From assembly GCA_031216915.1 (NCBI GenBank), contig CM062292.1:73700956-73764955 (forward strand): a stretch of 64,000 nt of DNA, in the 5' to 3' direction. The DNA is from Pictodentalium vernedei. Taxonomy: Eukaryota > Mollusca > Scaphopoda > Dentaliida > Dentaliidae. Below the pieces are notes generated by a model that saw nothing but the letters and a program-made list of their open reading frames with translations, did not search any database and was not told where the DNA came from. The stretch's first letter is position 1. Every line of letters starts with the position of its first letter. Below are positions 11,510-23,020 of the stretch, piece after piece. The position numbers were made by a program, and so were the translations under genes.

Positions 11510-12700
11510 CTCACCCTTGTCTCTCCCGTCCCTTATCTGCTCCGCGTTCTTTTTGTTTCTCCGGTTCCGAGTATCCGAAAACCCAGTGTGCTTTACCTAT
11601 AAAGCGTCAGTCACAAATGGACTGCGGCGTGTTGGCGGCGGCCGTAAGTCCCCAAAATTGCCATAAACGTGCAGTGTCCGCACGGTAGAATACTGCAGCC
11701 GTGAGGTGATCTCAAGGTTTTGTGCTCGGGGCTTGCGATGTTTTTAACTTTACTTTAAACATTTTTTCGGAAATCGCAAGGCCGGAGGACGCAACCCCAC
11801 CGCAGGTATCATCGCAAGGTCAATGTACCTCATAAACTCATCGCAACAAACCGCAAGGGCGCCGTGAGACGTCCGCAAGGTTTCCATTCCGCGCCCTTGC
11901 GGTGGGCGCAACAACCGTGCGGGCGCCCTACGATTGCCATGCAGTCGCTGTGAGGGCGCCTCGCAGTTTGTTAAATGGTGCCTTACGGTCTCCTCGCGGA
12001 TTTTTATTTCATGACTTTCACGATTGCAGTGCGGAGCTCAGAACATTTGTGAAGACAGCTGCCACAGCCCGCCAAGCCCTACGATTTGTATAAATCCCTT
12101 CTACAAACTGCAGACCGCACAACCGCGTGGCGGAAGCATCATATGTGACTGAGCTTTAACACGAAAAGCAGACGACACGTGCAAACAAAACCGCTCGCTT
12201 GGTTTTTGCTGGGTATTGCGGTATTGCGGTTCGGTTTTCTTGTTTCGCGCAAAATCTGGTGCCGAACCGGAAAACAGAAGAAAAAACCTCCCAGCCTTAG
12301 TTCCTACGGGAGCATTGTTGAAAGAAGTGAATACAGTTATAACAGTTCTGCTAAGTTTATCAATTTATAGATTCAGTTTATAACAATTCAAGATAATATC
12401 ATTAATTATAATTAGCCTAATGACTAAATGTTCCACACTGTACGTTGGTCCAATTAAGTGTTGTCGTTGTTCAGCTATAAGGCTCAGATTATAGACATCA
12501 CACAGAGACATGAAATATCGGTGACTTTTGCATAGCTACCACTCGTAACGCTCGCATCGCGTTCAGTGTGTTTTCGAAACAAAATGTACGATATAAGCCC
12601 TCGGTTTTAGCGTTTTGCTACGCATAACGGTCTGGTTTATCCATAAGGGTCGGGAGATCTTTTATACATAGCACCTGCATTTTTGTTGAATATAAAAGTG
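11510..12700. other. Unassigned noncoding; GC-rich CGCAAGG-containing stretch
   Basis: From about 11760 to 12010 the heptamer CGCAAGG and its complement CCTTGCG/CTTGCGG recur repeatedly in both orientations within locally GC-rich sequence, unlike the AT-rich surroundings. It looks like the remnant of an element with short interspersed inverted motifs, but no termini could be defined. The rest shows nothing recognisable. Confidence 0.4.
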
Positions 12701-12702
12701 AT

Positions 12703-12790
12703 TATTTATTTTATTTATTGGTGTTTAAGGTCCCATATTTCTGCCCAATGGCCAATCTTACAAAAATGTGAATCAAGTCGGATGTTGGTC
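12703..12790 (-). mobile_element. SINE 3'-end fragment
   Basis: It begins with the TTATTTATT tail and 'ggtgtttaaggtcccatatt', the shared 3' end of the tRNA-derived SINEs, then diverges after 'gcccaatggccaatc'. It is 5'-truncated or belongs to family C. Confidence 0.6.
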
Positions 12791-12924
12791 TTTAGGTGTT
12801 AAACACAGTAAACAGGGACTGATTTTGGAACTCGTCATTCAGTTGGCAATAATCGACACACACTTTTACTTGCTTGTCCAGTGAAATCGAGATGACTCAA
12901 CAAGGTAATTCCTCATCCTTGACT

Positions 12925-14140
12925 TTTTCTAATCGACTTTCGATAAAGTTATCTCCCTTGAAATTATTGGACGAACGAAAAAAAGCCCAGTTAAGAAGCA
13001 TTGGACGAACGAAAAAATCCCAGTTAAGAAGCAAGTAATTGTTGAGAATACACCTATGACATCAGCAGAAAATAACGTCAAGTTTCCTTTTGTTACTTTT
13101 AATAAACGAAAACAACAGACAGCTTTCAGAGCTGTCTGTTGTTTTCGTTTATTACAAGTTACAAAAGGAAACTTGGATTTTTATGGCAGGCCAACTAGAA
13201 ACAACTAGCTCACAGACAACCCGTCATTAAGAATTTTTTTTAGTATCACACCTACCAACATTAAGTGTCCAATTTGTCTATGTTTAGCGAACGTGTTTAC
13301 AGTAATTTGCAAGTTTTTATTTTTCTCAGTAAAAAAATAGCTAATCTCGCATCCAAGACTTTTTAATGTTAAGGATTATTTATTTATTAGGGTTTAACGA
13401 CATTTTAACAGCCAAGGTCATATCGTGTCGGTGGCAGTTTTACGGGTGGAGGAAGCCGGAGTACCCGGAGAGAACCACTGAGCAACTGCCAGCTCCCCAA
13501 CATCGTAACTCCGCACTGCAGCACAGGCACAGTTACAGTGGCTGAAGACATGCACACCATCGACGACAGTACGCCTTAGTACACAACGTCGTCGTGCCCC
13601 CATGAAGACAATCGGAGTTAAGTGCCTTGCCCAAGGACACAACGCGGGGGTCCGAATCGATCGATCAGACAGTCACCCATCCAAAGACTAACCGGGCTCG
13701 ACGTTGCTTAAATATCGGTGATCTGATGAGAACCGGTTACCGCAATGCAACCGCGCCCCAAATTAAAAGGATAGTGTCTGTATTATATGTCACGGTGAAC
13801 ACACTTTTGATATAATGAACGGAAAATAGTTACAGAACCTCAAAAGATCGTGAAAACGCCGTTTTCTTATTTTTAAATGGGGTTCAATATGAGTAATAGT
13901 TAAACTTTTAAACTGTTTTGGAGAAAAACGGTAAAACGACAGCTACAAAATTTTTATATCACTCACGTGACAGGAAAATACGTGAAATGATCACATCAAT
14001 GATACAACTTCGCTAACATTTCGAAATTTCAATTTTTATATGAAATTCCCATGCTCTTAGTCTTAACTTTACTGACTGCTTTAGGAACTTCAGGGTAACT
14101 ACTTTCCTGTAAATCTCTTCCAATGACGAAAATTGTCAGC
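12925..14140. repeat. Dispersed repeat R1, copy 1, with central palindrome
   Basis: It matches 29490-31450 in the same orientation through blocks such as 'aagcaagtaattgttgaga', 'aaacaacagacagct', 'gtgaaaacgcc', 'acatttcgaaatttcaat' and 'gtaaatctcttc'. A third, partial and inverted copy lies at 59486-59612. A palindrome (13083-13182; 'cgaaaacaacagacagct') sits inside and is conserved in the second copy. The 5S-SINE at 13377-13760 is a private insertion. No coding capacity is seen, and the class of the element is unknown. Confidence 0.75.
13377..13760 (-). mobile_element. 5S-rRNA-derived SINE, copy 1
   Basis: Read on the minus strand, the head carries the 5S rRNA internal promoter: GATCACCGATATTTAAGCAA, then CGTCGAGCCCGGTTAG and TTGGATGGGTGAC. 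The body follows ('ggacacaacg', 'gcgtactgtcgtc') with a 3' tail of TAAATAAATA. Flanking 'ttaaggat'/'ttaaaaggat' is a probable target duplication. It is inserted in R1, which lacks it at the second copy. Confidence 0.85.
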
Positions 14141-14214
14141 CATCACCTACCCAGCACGGGCCATGGACAGCAGATTTCCCATTTGGGTCCTAACATTTCT
14201 ACTGGACTAGCAAG

Positions 14215-14456
14215 TTAACCCTTTACCTAACATGAAAAGCAGATGACACTTGCAAAAAACATTCTTGAATAACTAATTTTTTTCATTGTTTGTCTCAAAA
14301 ACATAGGTTATGACCCCTCAATGGAACGAGCTCGACGAGCTCGTTCCAACGAGGGGTAATAACCTATGTTTTTGAGACATAAAAAATGAAAATTAATTGG
14401 CAGTTTTTTAGAATAGCGCTGGCCAGTTTTGGTCGTTACGTTGGGTAAAGGGTTAA
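14215..14456. mobile_element. piggyBac-like MITE, subfamily A, copy 1
   Basis: TTAA at both ends encloses CCCTTTACCTAAC...GTTGGGTAAAGGG. A near-perfect palindrome spans about 100 bp in the middle, from 'tctcaaaaacataggttat' through the apex GGAACGAGCTCGACGAGCTC and back. TTAA target with CCC-start ends is the piggyBac signature. 242 bp, no coding potential. Confidence 0.9.
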
Positions 14457-14580
14457 GGTATGGGTACATACCAACGACATATGGCCAAGTGTCAAACTTT
14501 CCCGTGTAGACTGTATTTATTTCATCTCGACTCAATGATAGACTTATTTTCAAAGTGTACTGCATGTGAGCATATTTTTA

Positions 14581-14775
14581 AAAAAAATTATTGAGGTTTA
14601 ACGACTTTGGAGTACCCGGAGAGAATAAGCCAGCAGATCAGAGCAGATGCGAGCAGCTGTCAGACTCTCTAACATACTAACGCCACACAAGCAGGGTTAG
14701 TATTGGCTGAAGACAAGTGCACCATCGACGTGCAGTACGCCTCGGTACGCAGCGCCACCGTGCTCCCCATGTACG
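14581..14775 (-). mobile_element. SINE fragment, family D
   Basis: It contains 'ggagtacccggagagaa', 'gcagggttag' and 'accatcgacgtgcagtacg', which are the shared SINE body on the minus strand. The tRNA-like head is missing. Confidence 0.7.
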
Positions 14776-15046
14776 CATATATACTACCTCCTACAAACAC
14801 CTGAGAATCCGATTAGATTCAAGATGTCACCTGCAAATTGTATATACCATACACAGAATGTTCGAATATATACACGGATACTAGTCAAGAGTGATCGTTA
14901 CTTATTTATTTTTTAATCAAAATGGTAGCTGGTGATAGCCGATTCATGTTCAAGTAAGAATTTGTCATTTATTATTCATTGCAATTGTTAGTTCATTATA
15001 AGAAATAGTCGATAAGATAGGTTCGTTACACAGTTCACATCGGATA

Positions 15047-15960
15047 TCCCGACAACTCGGCCTGTCAGAAGATAAGTCGGCCTTTTACGCGGATTCTCGC
15101 GCGCGTTTAGATACATGTCTGTTCAAAGGCGATTTCATGGAGAAAATAGCAAAAGAGAAGGAGGAAAACGGGCGTTTTGAGCCGGTAAGTGTTTATTTTC
15201 CATGTCTGTTCCTTTTTGCGTTGTAAAATGTCATTGAAGTGGAATACTCTTTACTTGAAATCTGATTTTCTAAATTTTATCGCCGAATTTCAGTTTCAAC
15301 TGGCATATTTTGCTACAAATATTCATCACGCCTTCAGTTATCACACTGTTCCTACCAATATTTAACAGCTTTTTGCCCCTTTCATGCCAGAAAACCGTTC
15401 AATGTTTGAAAGCAATACCCCTAAATATGCATTTTCATAACGATATGTCAGTTGATAAAGATAAGACGGCCTGGGGAGGAATGATTGGTCGGCCTGATCT
15501 ATCCAATTTAAGATTTTCCAACCAGGCCGACTTATCCTTCTCCTCAATACCCACCTTATGAAAAATTCAGAATTGAAGATTCAAGATTGAAATTTTAAAC
15601 GTTTCGTTGTCATGGAAGTGTCCCGTAGATGCCAGACATTGGAGGGGGTATTAGTTGATGGCAGTTTACTAATTATTTTTGGACAAATATGTCGGTTGAA
15701 ACGGAAATTCGTGGATAAACAATGAACAGTCAGAGATACTCGCGGAGATTATTCCCTTGGCTCAATAAATTAGGGGTGAAAATGAAAATATTTACGTGGA
15801 ATGAACACTTACCGACTCAGAACGTCCGTTTTCTTCACTCTCTTCCGCCATTTTCTCCGTCAAATAACTTTTAAACAAACAAACATGTATCTAACGCGCG
15901 CGAAACTACGAAAAAGGCCGACTTATCTTCCGGCAGGCCGAGTTGTCGGGATATGCGTTG
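15047..15960. mobile_element. Inverted-repeat element with TAAGTCGGCC motifs
   Basis: The arms at 15047-15200 and 15800-15955 are inverted copies with landmarks 'atcccgacaactcggcc', 'agataagtcgg', 'cgcgcg' and 'gtaagtgtt'. Two further 'gataag(t/a)cggcct' motifs face each other at 15462 and 15525. In each arm a purine-rich stretch ends in a good splice-donor-like GTAAGT (15185 and, on the minus strand, 15812), as if part of an exon had been captured. No target duplication was established. Confidence 0.65.
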
Positions 15961-16268
15961 TGCAGTTTGTTAGTCATCTAATATGAAATATACATTATCG
16001 GTTGGACACTGCGAAGCTTCGAGATTCGATTTCGAATCTTAAGTTGATATTAGATTCGATTCGATATCAGCTGCCCGAGTCGTTTCCTTTCGAATCTTTA
16101 CACGGGAATATAGTTTGGTATTAGTCACTGTCGTCGTTTCACAAAACGCATAGTTCAGTTGGAATTTGTACGTACATAATGCTGAAAATAAAGGCTGTGT
16201 AATGCCATCAAAATTAACATAAATAGAATCTGACCCATGCCACCTCCCATGCGAATTTCAGTCTCACT
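15961..16268. other. Unassigned, with TTCGAATC-rich remnant
   Basis: Around 16015-16095 the sequence is packed with ATTCGA/TCGAAT motifs similar to 23445-23545, 26100-26215, 35065-35150 and 59265-59365. These resemble ends of a common degraded element. Nothing else is seen. Confidence 0.45.
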
Positions 16269-16282
16269 GGTCTACCACTGAT

Positions 16283-16640
16283 TATTTATTTATTTATTGG
16301 TGTTTAAGGTCACATATTTCTGCACAATGGCTTACCATGACCGTGACAGTTTTACGGGCGGAGGAAGCCGGAGTACCCGGAGAGAACCACCGAACAACGG
16401 TGAGCAACTGTCAACTCCCCAACATACCAACTCCACACAAGCAGGGTTAGCATTGGTTGAAGACAGGTGCACCATCGACGTGCAGTACGCCTTAGTACAC
16501 AGCGTCATCGTGCCCCCACGTGGGCAATGGGGGTGAAGTGTCTTGCCCAAGGACACAACGCGGTTGCCGCCGGTGGGATTCGAACCGAGGACCTCTCGGC
16601 TTGCAGCCTGCACCTCTACCAACTAAGCCACCGCGCCCCC
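16283..16640 (-). mobile_element. tRNA-derived SINE (family A), copy 1
   Basis: It is full length, flanked by the 14-bp duplication GGTCTACCACTGAT (16269-16282) / GGTCTATCACTGAT (16641-16654). The head on the minus strand has TGGCTTAGTTGG (A box) and GGTTCGAATCCC (B box), with a GCA-type anticodon loop in between. The tail is TAAATAAATA. The body has 'cttgggcaagacact', 'cgtcgatggtgca' and 'tccgggtactccgg'. Confidence 0.93.
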
Positions 16641-16654
16641 GGTCTATCACTGAT

Positions 16655-16881
16655 GAAAACAAAGTTAAAGTTTCCAATCAAGGTTGACGATGAGCTGTTG
16701 CTAGCGGCTAGTCCTGTGCAGTGCTTAGTGCTGGTAAGTCGTCCACCCGTACCTGGTAATATTCCACCTACATCATCAAGGCATGCCTTCCAGGAAGGCA
16801 TGCCTTGATGATGTAGCCGGGATATTTTTTCAGGCGGGACTTGAGCCGTCACAGTCGGAACAATCAAATTTACAGTCCCCC
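16655..16881. repeat. Repeat fragment with a short palindrome
   Basis: A perfect palindrome at 16768-16817 ('catcatcaaggcatgcctt' and complement, apex CCAGG) is followed by 'gagccgtcacagtcggaaca'. The pieces 'catcatcaagg', 'gcatgccttgatgatg' and 'cacagt(c/t)ggaac' also occur at 29270-29390 and 57640-57690. It is an older dispersed repeat that abuts the Academ-like insertion. Confidence 0.6.
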
Positions 16882-17040
16882 TTATAGCGGGGGAGGAATT
16901 CGCTAGAATTGTGCACTTGGTGATACCTTCCTGAAATTTGGCATGATGTAAGGGTAGGCATCAGAGATTTCAAAATCGATCGGCTACAAGTTGGCACCAT
17001 CCTCTAGCCACCACTAGCAGCGAAATCCAAAATGGCCGCC

Positions 17041-18314
17041 AAGCGGATCGAAAAAAAGCTATTTTCGCCGATCGCACAACTGAAGCTCCAAACCTAACAC
17101 CATACATGTGCTGTAATTGATGTGAATGATGGAGTGAAGCCCTTGGAACAAGTTGGGGGGAAGATTAATGGATAATGGGATCAGAATTTCCGTCGATGTG
17201 TGCGTCTGTGTGTCTGACTGTCAGTATGATCGTCCGTCCGTAGATAAATTAGTGTTGAATGTTTCTCGGGAATGCAATGGTCAAATGAACATGGTATGAG
17301 AGATTCCTGTCAACACATGAACAAGGGTACTCGATAGTATGCAGCAGTGGGGATACTTGGACATTTGATAATCCAATTAAAGTGACAGTCTATTCTCAAC
17401 TTCCGGCATTTTCGATAGATTTATTTTCTAAGAAAATAAAACTATCAAATTTCTAGAGGAGTTCTGGTTCAATCTCAACACCATAGCGACACGTCTGCCA
17501 GCAAGGGCAGTGCTGGAATGAACTCGGGATGCATTAGTTCCCGTTGTTAATTATACAATGTTATCTTGCCAGTATAGAACATTGGCAAAATGGGACTAGA
17601 AGGGGTGAGTGTATGTTTGCAGTCATTCGAGGTACAGGAATATTTTTTGACTACAAGTAGTATTCTTCATTTTCGGCCAGTTAAGATGTGGTGTGTTCCA
17701 AGTCAGGATTAATGTTGCCGACACTTAATGCCCATCCCTCATGGTATGCTACTTTACCAGGGATATAGAGATATAGCCACCACTGGGAGCCAAAACATGA
17801 CCTTTGATGTCGATGAGTGGTCGAAATGTTTTAGCGAATAACTTATCGAAATATGATCCGGTATGGCAATTTGATACCTTACGTTAGATTTATTAGATCA
17901 ACTCAGGTATGGATTCATTGAGACATGAGTGCGCTACAAGATGAAGGATTTCCAAGTTGATTTGCTATGGAGTAGGAACTGACTAGTCACATGTGGCCTA
18001 TGGCCAGAGAAAGACAAGGATACCATAGATGAACACACGGGTGAACGAAGGTATCAACTGTTGTACAGAGGCAAAATAGTTGGGGATATTGTATCATGCT
18101 ATGCATGAATTAACACCGTCTTGTGCAGTAAATAACAGACTATTTTCCGAAATCTAAAACTGTATTCCTATACCCCGGACAATGTAGCAAGCCACATGGG
18201 ATGAACATTTGTTAGCAAAATCAACTCAACTAGAAACATGACATGTGTTAACTGGCCGAAAATGGAAAAAAAAATACCAGAATAGGAGATGACTGGTCCT
18301 AACATGACAGTATA
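17041..18314. other. Noncoding 3' region of the Academ-like element
   Basis: It lies between the ORF stop and the left terminal repeat. It contains 'cgtccgtccgtag' near 17230 and no ORF of note. Nothing else was recognised; the ORF itself ends at the array of cysteine codons near 18315-18430. Confidence 0.5.
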
Positions 18315-21300
18315 CTACTCAATATTGTTACAACAGCCACCTTCACACTTACACAAAGGTGTGCACCTTAATCCAGCTTTCAAGCATTTGCAATTGCCCT
18401 TGCAGGCCTTGGCACAACTACAGTGGAGCATCAGTGCACATGCAGCACTTGCGTCTCCTAGGTGAGTCCAAAATGGGACCAGAATATTGAGACGTGGATT
18501 CCACTCCCATCCGTACTGTGATGGGTCTGGCACACATAAGTGTTTCTGCAGAGCACGATGCCAAATGAAAGATGACACAAGAATTACCCTTTTTACATGT
18601 TGATACAGAGCTGCTTTGGTGGGCGGGATGTTTTCCATAGACTTAAGGCCATGTGTGAACATATTGACACGTGTACTGACACAACTGTTACTGTACATCT
18701 GTATGGTGAGTTTTTCGATATGCTGCATATGAGGGGAATCCTCTGAAAAGACTTGCGGATTCTCAGTCAATTCTATCATCATTTCAGTTGATGCGGGAAA
18801 ATTCATCCATGCATTCCATCCTGTCTTCTTCCCAATGCCGAGCATGCTGGATGTTACATCACAACCTGTGAAGGCGTGGAAGAAAGTCAGGGCCTTACAG
18901 TAATCAGGTCCAAGTTGTGAAGCTATCTCATGAATTGGCATATCTTTATATGCCTTTCCAATTCCAAACCCAATCCACAGCTCACTGAGTCCAAGGTCAC
19001 GGAATGTTGCGAAATGGTGCAAAGACAGAATGACGACATCAGAATCAACCGTGCGAAGAAAAGCTATTTTGTGACCTTGTGAGACTGCATGGTTGAGATG
19101 AAGCATCATGCGCGTGTCTGCTTCCTCGTGGTTCGATGGAGATATGTCACATAAGCTAACATCCTTATTGCATAGTACATATTCTCCTGATGTCGTTAAC
19201 AACTGGTACTCGGATGTTGATGTTAATTTCAGCAGTTCAGCAGACAGGAACTTGAAAAATTCGTCTTTATTCTCACTAACTTTCAAGAATGCCTGCCAAT
19301 TCTTCCCTTTAGGTAAAGGGACGTTCTCGGACACCCGTATCAACCTAACTGCTGTCTCACCGAGGCGTTTTGCTCGCGTCTGATTCTTCAAACTGCCTTC
19401 GGGGTAACAGTCATAGATCGCATCAACCCTTGTGGTGTTCGTGTTAATCAGAGATTCGATGTATGGCAATAATTGCAATCGAGCATATTCTCCAAACAGA
19501 TCCGCTTTCTGTGGTTTGATTACATGGACTACAGCAGGCATATCCAAGATGACAACTGAAGCTTGTCTAGCTGCTGAATTCTTCCCTTGTGCAGGAATAG
19601 CTGGTAAACAATTGAGAATTTGAGATTTTGTCCCACTCCGTAGCTTACCTCTATCGGATAATGCTGGCGGATCACGTGCATTCTCGTGCATGAAAAACTC
19701 ATCCATGTTTGAATCAGGCCGGGCTTGCAGTGAAACGAACATCTGGGTAACTATTGCGGCAGTTGCTTTACTTGACATGAGTTTGTCTCGGCCTTTGTCC
19801 AGGTTGGCTGGGGGTGGGTTAAGGAAGGTATATATATTTGCCTTGGGAATAACATCATTCAGGGGTACGGTGCATTCCACAAGCCTTTCCTTCAAGAAAG
19901 TGGAATATAAATGCTTGCCCCTTTCGGGTAATGACCGTAAACTCTTACTAACTTCGGGGTCCATATATTCACCAGTATCTAATGTCACCAGCTGACCACT
20001 AGTTTCATCATAAGGGTTGATAATGAGTCCCTGATTCACCAGATCGAGGAGAGATTTCAATTGATTCAGAAATTTTTTCTGCTCTGATACCGAACTTTCC
20101 GGGTGTTCCGTGTTATCTGATGATGTTGTGTGGAAACTTGCATATTCATACTCATCTATAACACGCAGAACTTCTGACCTTGAAAGCTCAATAACGACTT
20201 TCTCTTCAGCCTGGCCATAGAGACCTTTTGGACCACTGTCTTCTTTGAGTAGTTGGATACTATGTTCTTGGCTCTGATCTAAACCCATCATACTGAACTT
20301 CCTCTCACTACGCTGGACCACAAAATGGCCTTCCATGAATTTGTTGTGGATTGAAGGATGCCGCCTGGGTAGCTGAGACATGTCTCTCAGAAATACGGGG
20401 ACCCACCGACAATAATTTGTATGTCCTAGGGCAAAAAAGTAACTGCACAACTCATCGATAGAACACAGTGTACCAGGCCAGTTACCGATTCGTTGGTTCC
20501 GAACGAATTGACAGCTTGTCAAGAGAAAGTTCCGAACGATTTCACCCCAATAGCGCGCAGTTGGAGATTGTGAAAGAATCCTCTGTTCCCACATTTCAAA
20601 TGACTCATGGGGCCCAGTCTGCTGACAGTAAATCTCATAAGCATTCTTTCTGAGGATCTCAAGCCAAGCTAGAGTGAGAAGATATGCCTGTCGCGTCCTC
20701 TTGACATGTTTCCCACCAAGTAGGGATGATGCTACACCGGGTGTGAATATCTTTGCGAGGTGAAACATTCGCTCCCAACCAGAACCACCCATAAGCTTAC
20801 CACCAGCTTCTTGGGTGCACATTTCAAGATGCAGGAATCCAATCATACACACCATTCGATCCTCACCTATCTCCTCTGGGAACAGCCATTGACATTTTTT
20901 CTGCCTGGCATACAACGGACAGTCACCTTCAATGACAGGTATCTGGCCGGGGTTTACGAAAGCAGTAGCTTCCCTGACCACATACATAGCATGCTTCTGC
21001 ATACTGAGTGAGTCCGCTTTCTGCTCACTGAAAACAGGGAATACCCCAATAACTGCACGAGGTTTGACATTGTCTTGATCTTCATGTTTTGAAAAGAAGC
21101 CTGAAAAGGTCACAGGGACTTCATCAAGCTGCCAGCTGCCATCAACCTTCCCTTTATTGCTGATCTGTGACACATGAGACAACCAGTCATTCTCTCCCAC
21201 GTTCAAATCTGCATATTCATTGGGCCGTACATTACATTCATCTGGAGATTCAAGCCTGATGTCCCCACCAAAGTCTTCAACGAAAGGAACAAATGCATAG

Positions 21301-22958
21301 TCGTCTGGGAGTTCAATTTGTGTGTCTTCTGGAACATCTAAACTCAGTGGTGGGGGATCAGTACCCACATTGTCCCTGCTCAGTTGACCAATGAGTGTGA
21401 TGGACGTACCATGCATATCAGATCTACCAGATACATCAATGTTATCAGTGGTTCCTATCGAGAAAACATTACGTTTGCAGTTAGCTGGGACTACAACACC
21501 TTCGTTCTTGAACCGCAGTGAAACAGCTCTCGCGAAACTCCTGCGAACATCCATTACGCGATCATAAGAGACAGAGAGTCCCATTTGATGAAAATCTCTG
21601 ATAAGATTTTTCATACGATCATGGGCATGCAACTTCAAACCCACATAAAGAGGCATTGGAGTTTCTCTGTCACGTCTCTGGTGAACATTTTGTGCATGTT
21701 CGGAGCGTTTCGCTGAATTGCTGATCAACATCTGTGAAATAGTACAAGCCACTCGAGTCTTGGCATTAACAGTCTCATCATCGCCTAAGTTCTGTATACT
21801 ACATGTGCCCTCAAGTAGAACTCTAAGAAGAGTCAGGAGTGAGTTGGGTACAGGCTCGCTCAAGCAATAAGATGAAAATGATCCCGTGAAAGGAGCTTGA
21901 GATATGAGTATGTGTTTACGCAGAAGAAGACCCACATCAACTATCTTTTTTGCCTCTTCCTCAGACACTATACGAGTTAAAGATTCGGACAACAAGGAGC
22001 CAACTCGAAACCTACTTGAAATAAACACATCTCTACCCTGTGTGAAGGCGTCCCAGCCATCGCCCAATTTCTGCAACAAATGTTCTTTGAATCGAGTGGA
22101 ATGTATTTCTTCACTAAGCCAATCAGAACCGACTTGCTTCAACCTCCGACTGTACAGATTCTTGAGATCGACAAGCTTCATCGCGGAATCGTTGTGTTCA
22201 ACAAATGTTATGAGCTCTGCCATAACGAGAGGGTCATAGGGCAGGCCTGACGCGGAATGTTCGGCGTTCTTCGACTTTTTAGATTTAGCCGCTCGTGCTT
22301 CATTGGCAAGCTTACAATAACAGGTTTTGTGATAGTAAAGATCACTAGCAGCGGAATCAAATGCTGCATTGACCCGAGAAAAAACAACCCAGTTCTCGGC
22401 TTCCTTTGCCATAATTTTGAGTTTATTGTTATCAGACATTGATCTGCAAATAGGCTCACTGCTGTCACCTTCGCGTTTGTGACAATAAACACACTGGGGC
22501 AGTTTCCTGTCACAGCCAGATTCAAAACTTGTCCGTGTTCTTTTAGGACTCAGCGTGGAGCAGGATGCCACTGCCTCATTTCGCTCTCGCTTGTGTAGCA
22601 CGCGCTGTACGATGTGAGTCCGAATACTGTCACGGCATGTCTTATGATATATTGCCTTATTCGTCAACAGTGACATCGACATACACTCATCACTCTCTCT
22701 CATCAAACAATCAATGGTCAAATTATATGGAAGCTCAACGCCATTATCTAGGAAGCGCGTTATGTCTTCCTCAATAGCTTTATAGGCGTCATGAAAACGA
22801 GATTCTCTATACGGACGCATCAATTTCTTGGAACTGTCTTGCTGGCAAAAGCAACAACGTTCCCAGTCAGTACTAGTCCGTACACGAAGAGGATTCTCAC
22901 TCATTCTGTGAATGATTTTTGTGAACAATCGCGTTCTCGAATTAATTTCGACAGACAA
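18315..22958 (-). CDS. Academ-type transposase candidate with PIN/XPG-like nuclease
   Basis: This is an uninterrupted 1547-residue protein. Two N-terminal zinc-binding modules of the form C-x2-C...YHKTC lie at residues 35-108 and 156-213. The middle contains a possible RNase-H-type segment with GDCPLYARQKKCQW and HLEMCTQEAGGKLMGGSGW. Residues 1135-1370 carry an ordered acidic set as in PIN/FEN1/XPG nucleases: D1139 (ILDMPAV), D1183 (YDCYPEGSLK), E1279/D1281 (HEEADTR), D1305/D1307 (TVDSDVVIL) and D1367 (GCDVTSS). The last 35 residues (1513-1547) are a cysteine-rich CXC (tesmin/TSO1)-like tail. Family knowledge suggests DNA cleavage and mobilisation of the flanking ends. That it is open end to end implies recent activity. 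The start at 22958 is the first ATG of the frame; an internal Met at residue 19 is an alternative. An intron is not needed. Confidence 0.75.
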   Translation of the reverse strand: MSVEINSRTRLFTKIIHRMSENPLRVRTSTDWERCCFCQQDSSKKLMRPYRESRFHDAYKAIEEDITRFLDNGVELPYNLTIDCLMRESDECMSMSLLTNKAIYHKTCRDSIRTHIVQRVLHKRERNEAVASCSTLSPKRTRTSFESGCDRKLPQCVYCHKREGDSSEPICRSMSDNNKLKIMAKEAENWVVFSRVNAAFDSAASDLYYHKTCYCKLANEARAAKSKKSKNAEHSASGLPYDPLVMAELITFVEHNDSAMKLVDLKNLYSRRLKQVGSDWLSEEIHSTRFKEHLLQKLGDGWDAFTQGRDVFISSRFRVGSLLSESLTRIVSEEEAKKIVDVGLLLRKHILISQAPFTGSFSSYCLSEPVPNSLLTLLRVLLEGTCSIQNLGDDETVNAKTRVACTISQMLISNSAKRSEHAQNVHQRRDRETPMPLYVGLKLHAHDRMKNLIRDFHQMGLSVSYDRVMDVRRSFARAVSLRFKNEGVVVPANCKRNVFSIGTTDNIDVSGRSDMHGTSITLIGQLSRDNVGTDPPPLSLDVPEDTQIELPDDYAFVPFVEDFGGDIRLESPDECNVRPNEYADLNVGENDWLSHVSQISNKGKVDGSWQLDEVPVTFSGFFSKHEDQDNVKPRAVIGVFPVFSEQKADSLSMQKHAMYVVREATAFVNPGQIPVIEGDCPLYARQKKCQWLFPEEIGEDRMVCMIGFLHLEMCTQEAGGKLMGGSGWERMFHLAKIFTPGVASSLLGGKHVKRTRQAYLLTLAWLEILRKNAYEIYCQQTGPHESFEMWEQRILSQSPTARYWGEIVRNFLLTSCQFVRNQRIGNWPGTLCSIDELCSYFFALGHTNYCRWVPVFLRDMSQLPRRHPSIHNKFMEGHFVVQRSERKFSMMGLDQSQEHSIQLLKEDSGPKGLYGQAEEKVVIELSRSEVLRVIDEYEYASFHTTSSDNTEHPESSVSEQKKFLNQLKSLLDLVNQGLIINPYDETSGQLVTLDTGEYMDPEVSKSLRSLPERGKHLYSTFLKERLVECTVPLNDVIPKANIYTFLNPPPANLDKGRDKLMSSKATAAIVTQMFVSLQARPDSNMDEFFMHENARDPPALSDRGKLRSGTKSQILNCLPAIPAQGKNSAARQASVVILDMPAVVHVIKPQKADLFGEYARLQLLPYIESLINTNTTRVDAIYDCYPEGSLKNQTRAKRLGETAVRLIRVSENVPLPKGKNWQAFLKVSENKDEFFKFLSAELLKLTSTSEYQLLTTSGEYVLCNKDVSLCDISPSNHEEADTRMMLHLNHAVSQGHKIAFLRTVDSDVVILSLHHFATFRDLGLSELWIGFGIGKAYKDMPIHEIASQLGPDYCKALTFFHAFTGCDVTSSMLGIGKKTGWNAWMNFPASTEMMIELTENPQVFSEDSPHMQHIEKLTIQMYSNSCVSTRVNMFTHGLKSMENIPPTKAALYQHVKRVILVSSFIWHRALQKHLCVPDPSQYGWEWNPRLNILVPFWTHLGDASAACALMLHCSCAKACKGNCKCLKAGLRCTPLCKCEGGCCNNIE

Positions 22959-23020
22959 ATCAGAATTGCTTGCGGAATTACGCCAAACAAGAGATTGTAT
23001 GGCAAAGAGACTGCTTCATA

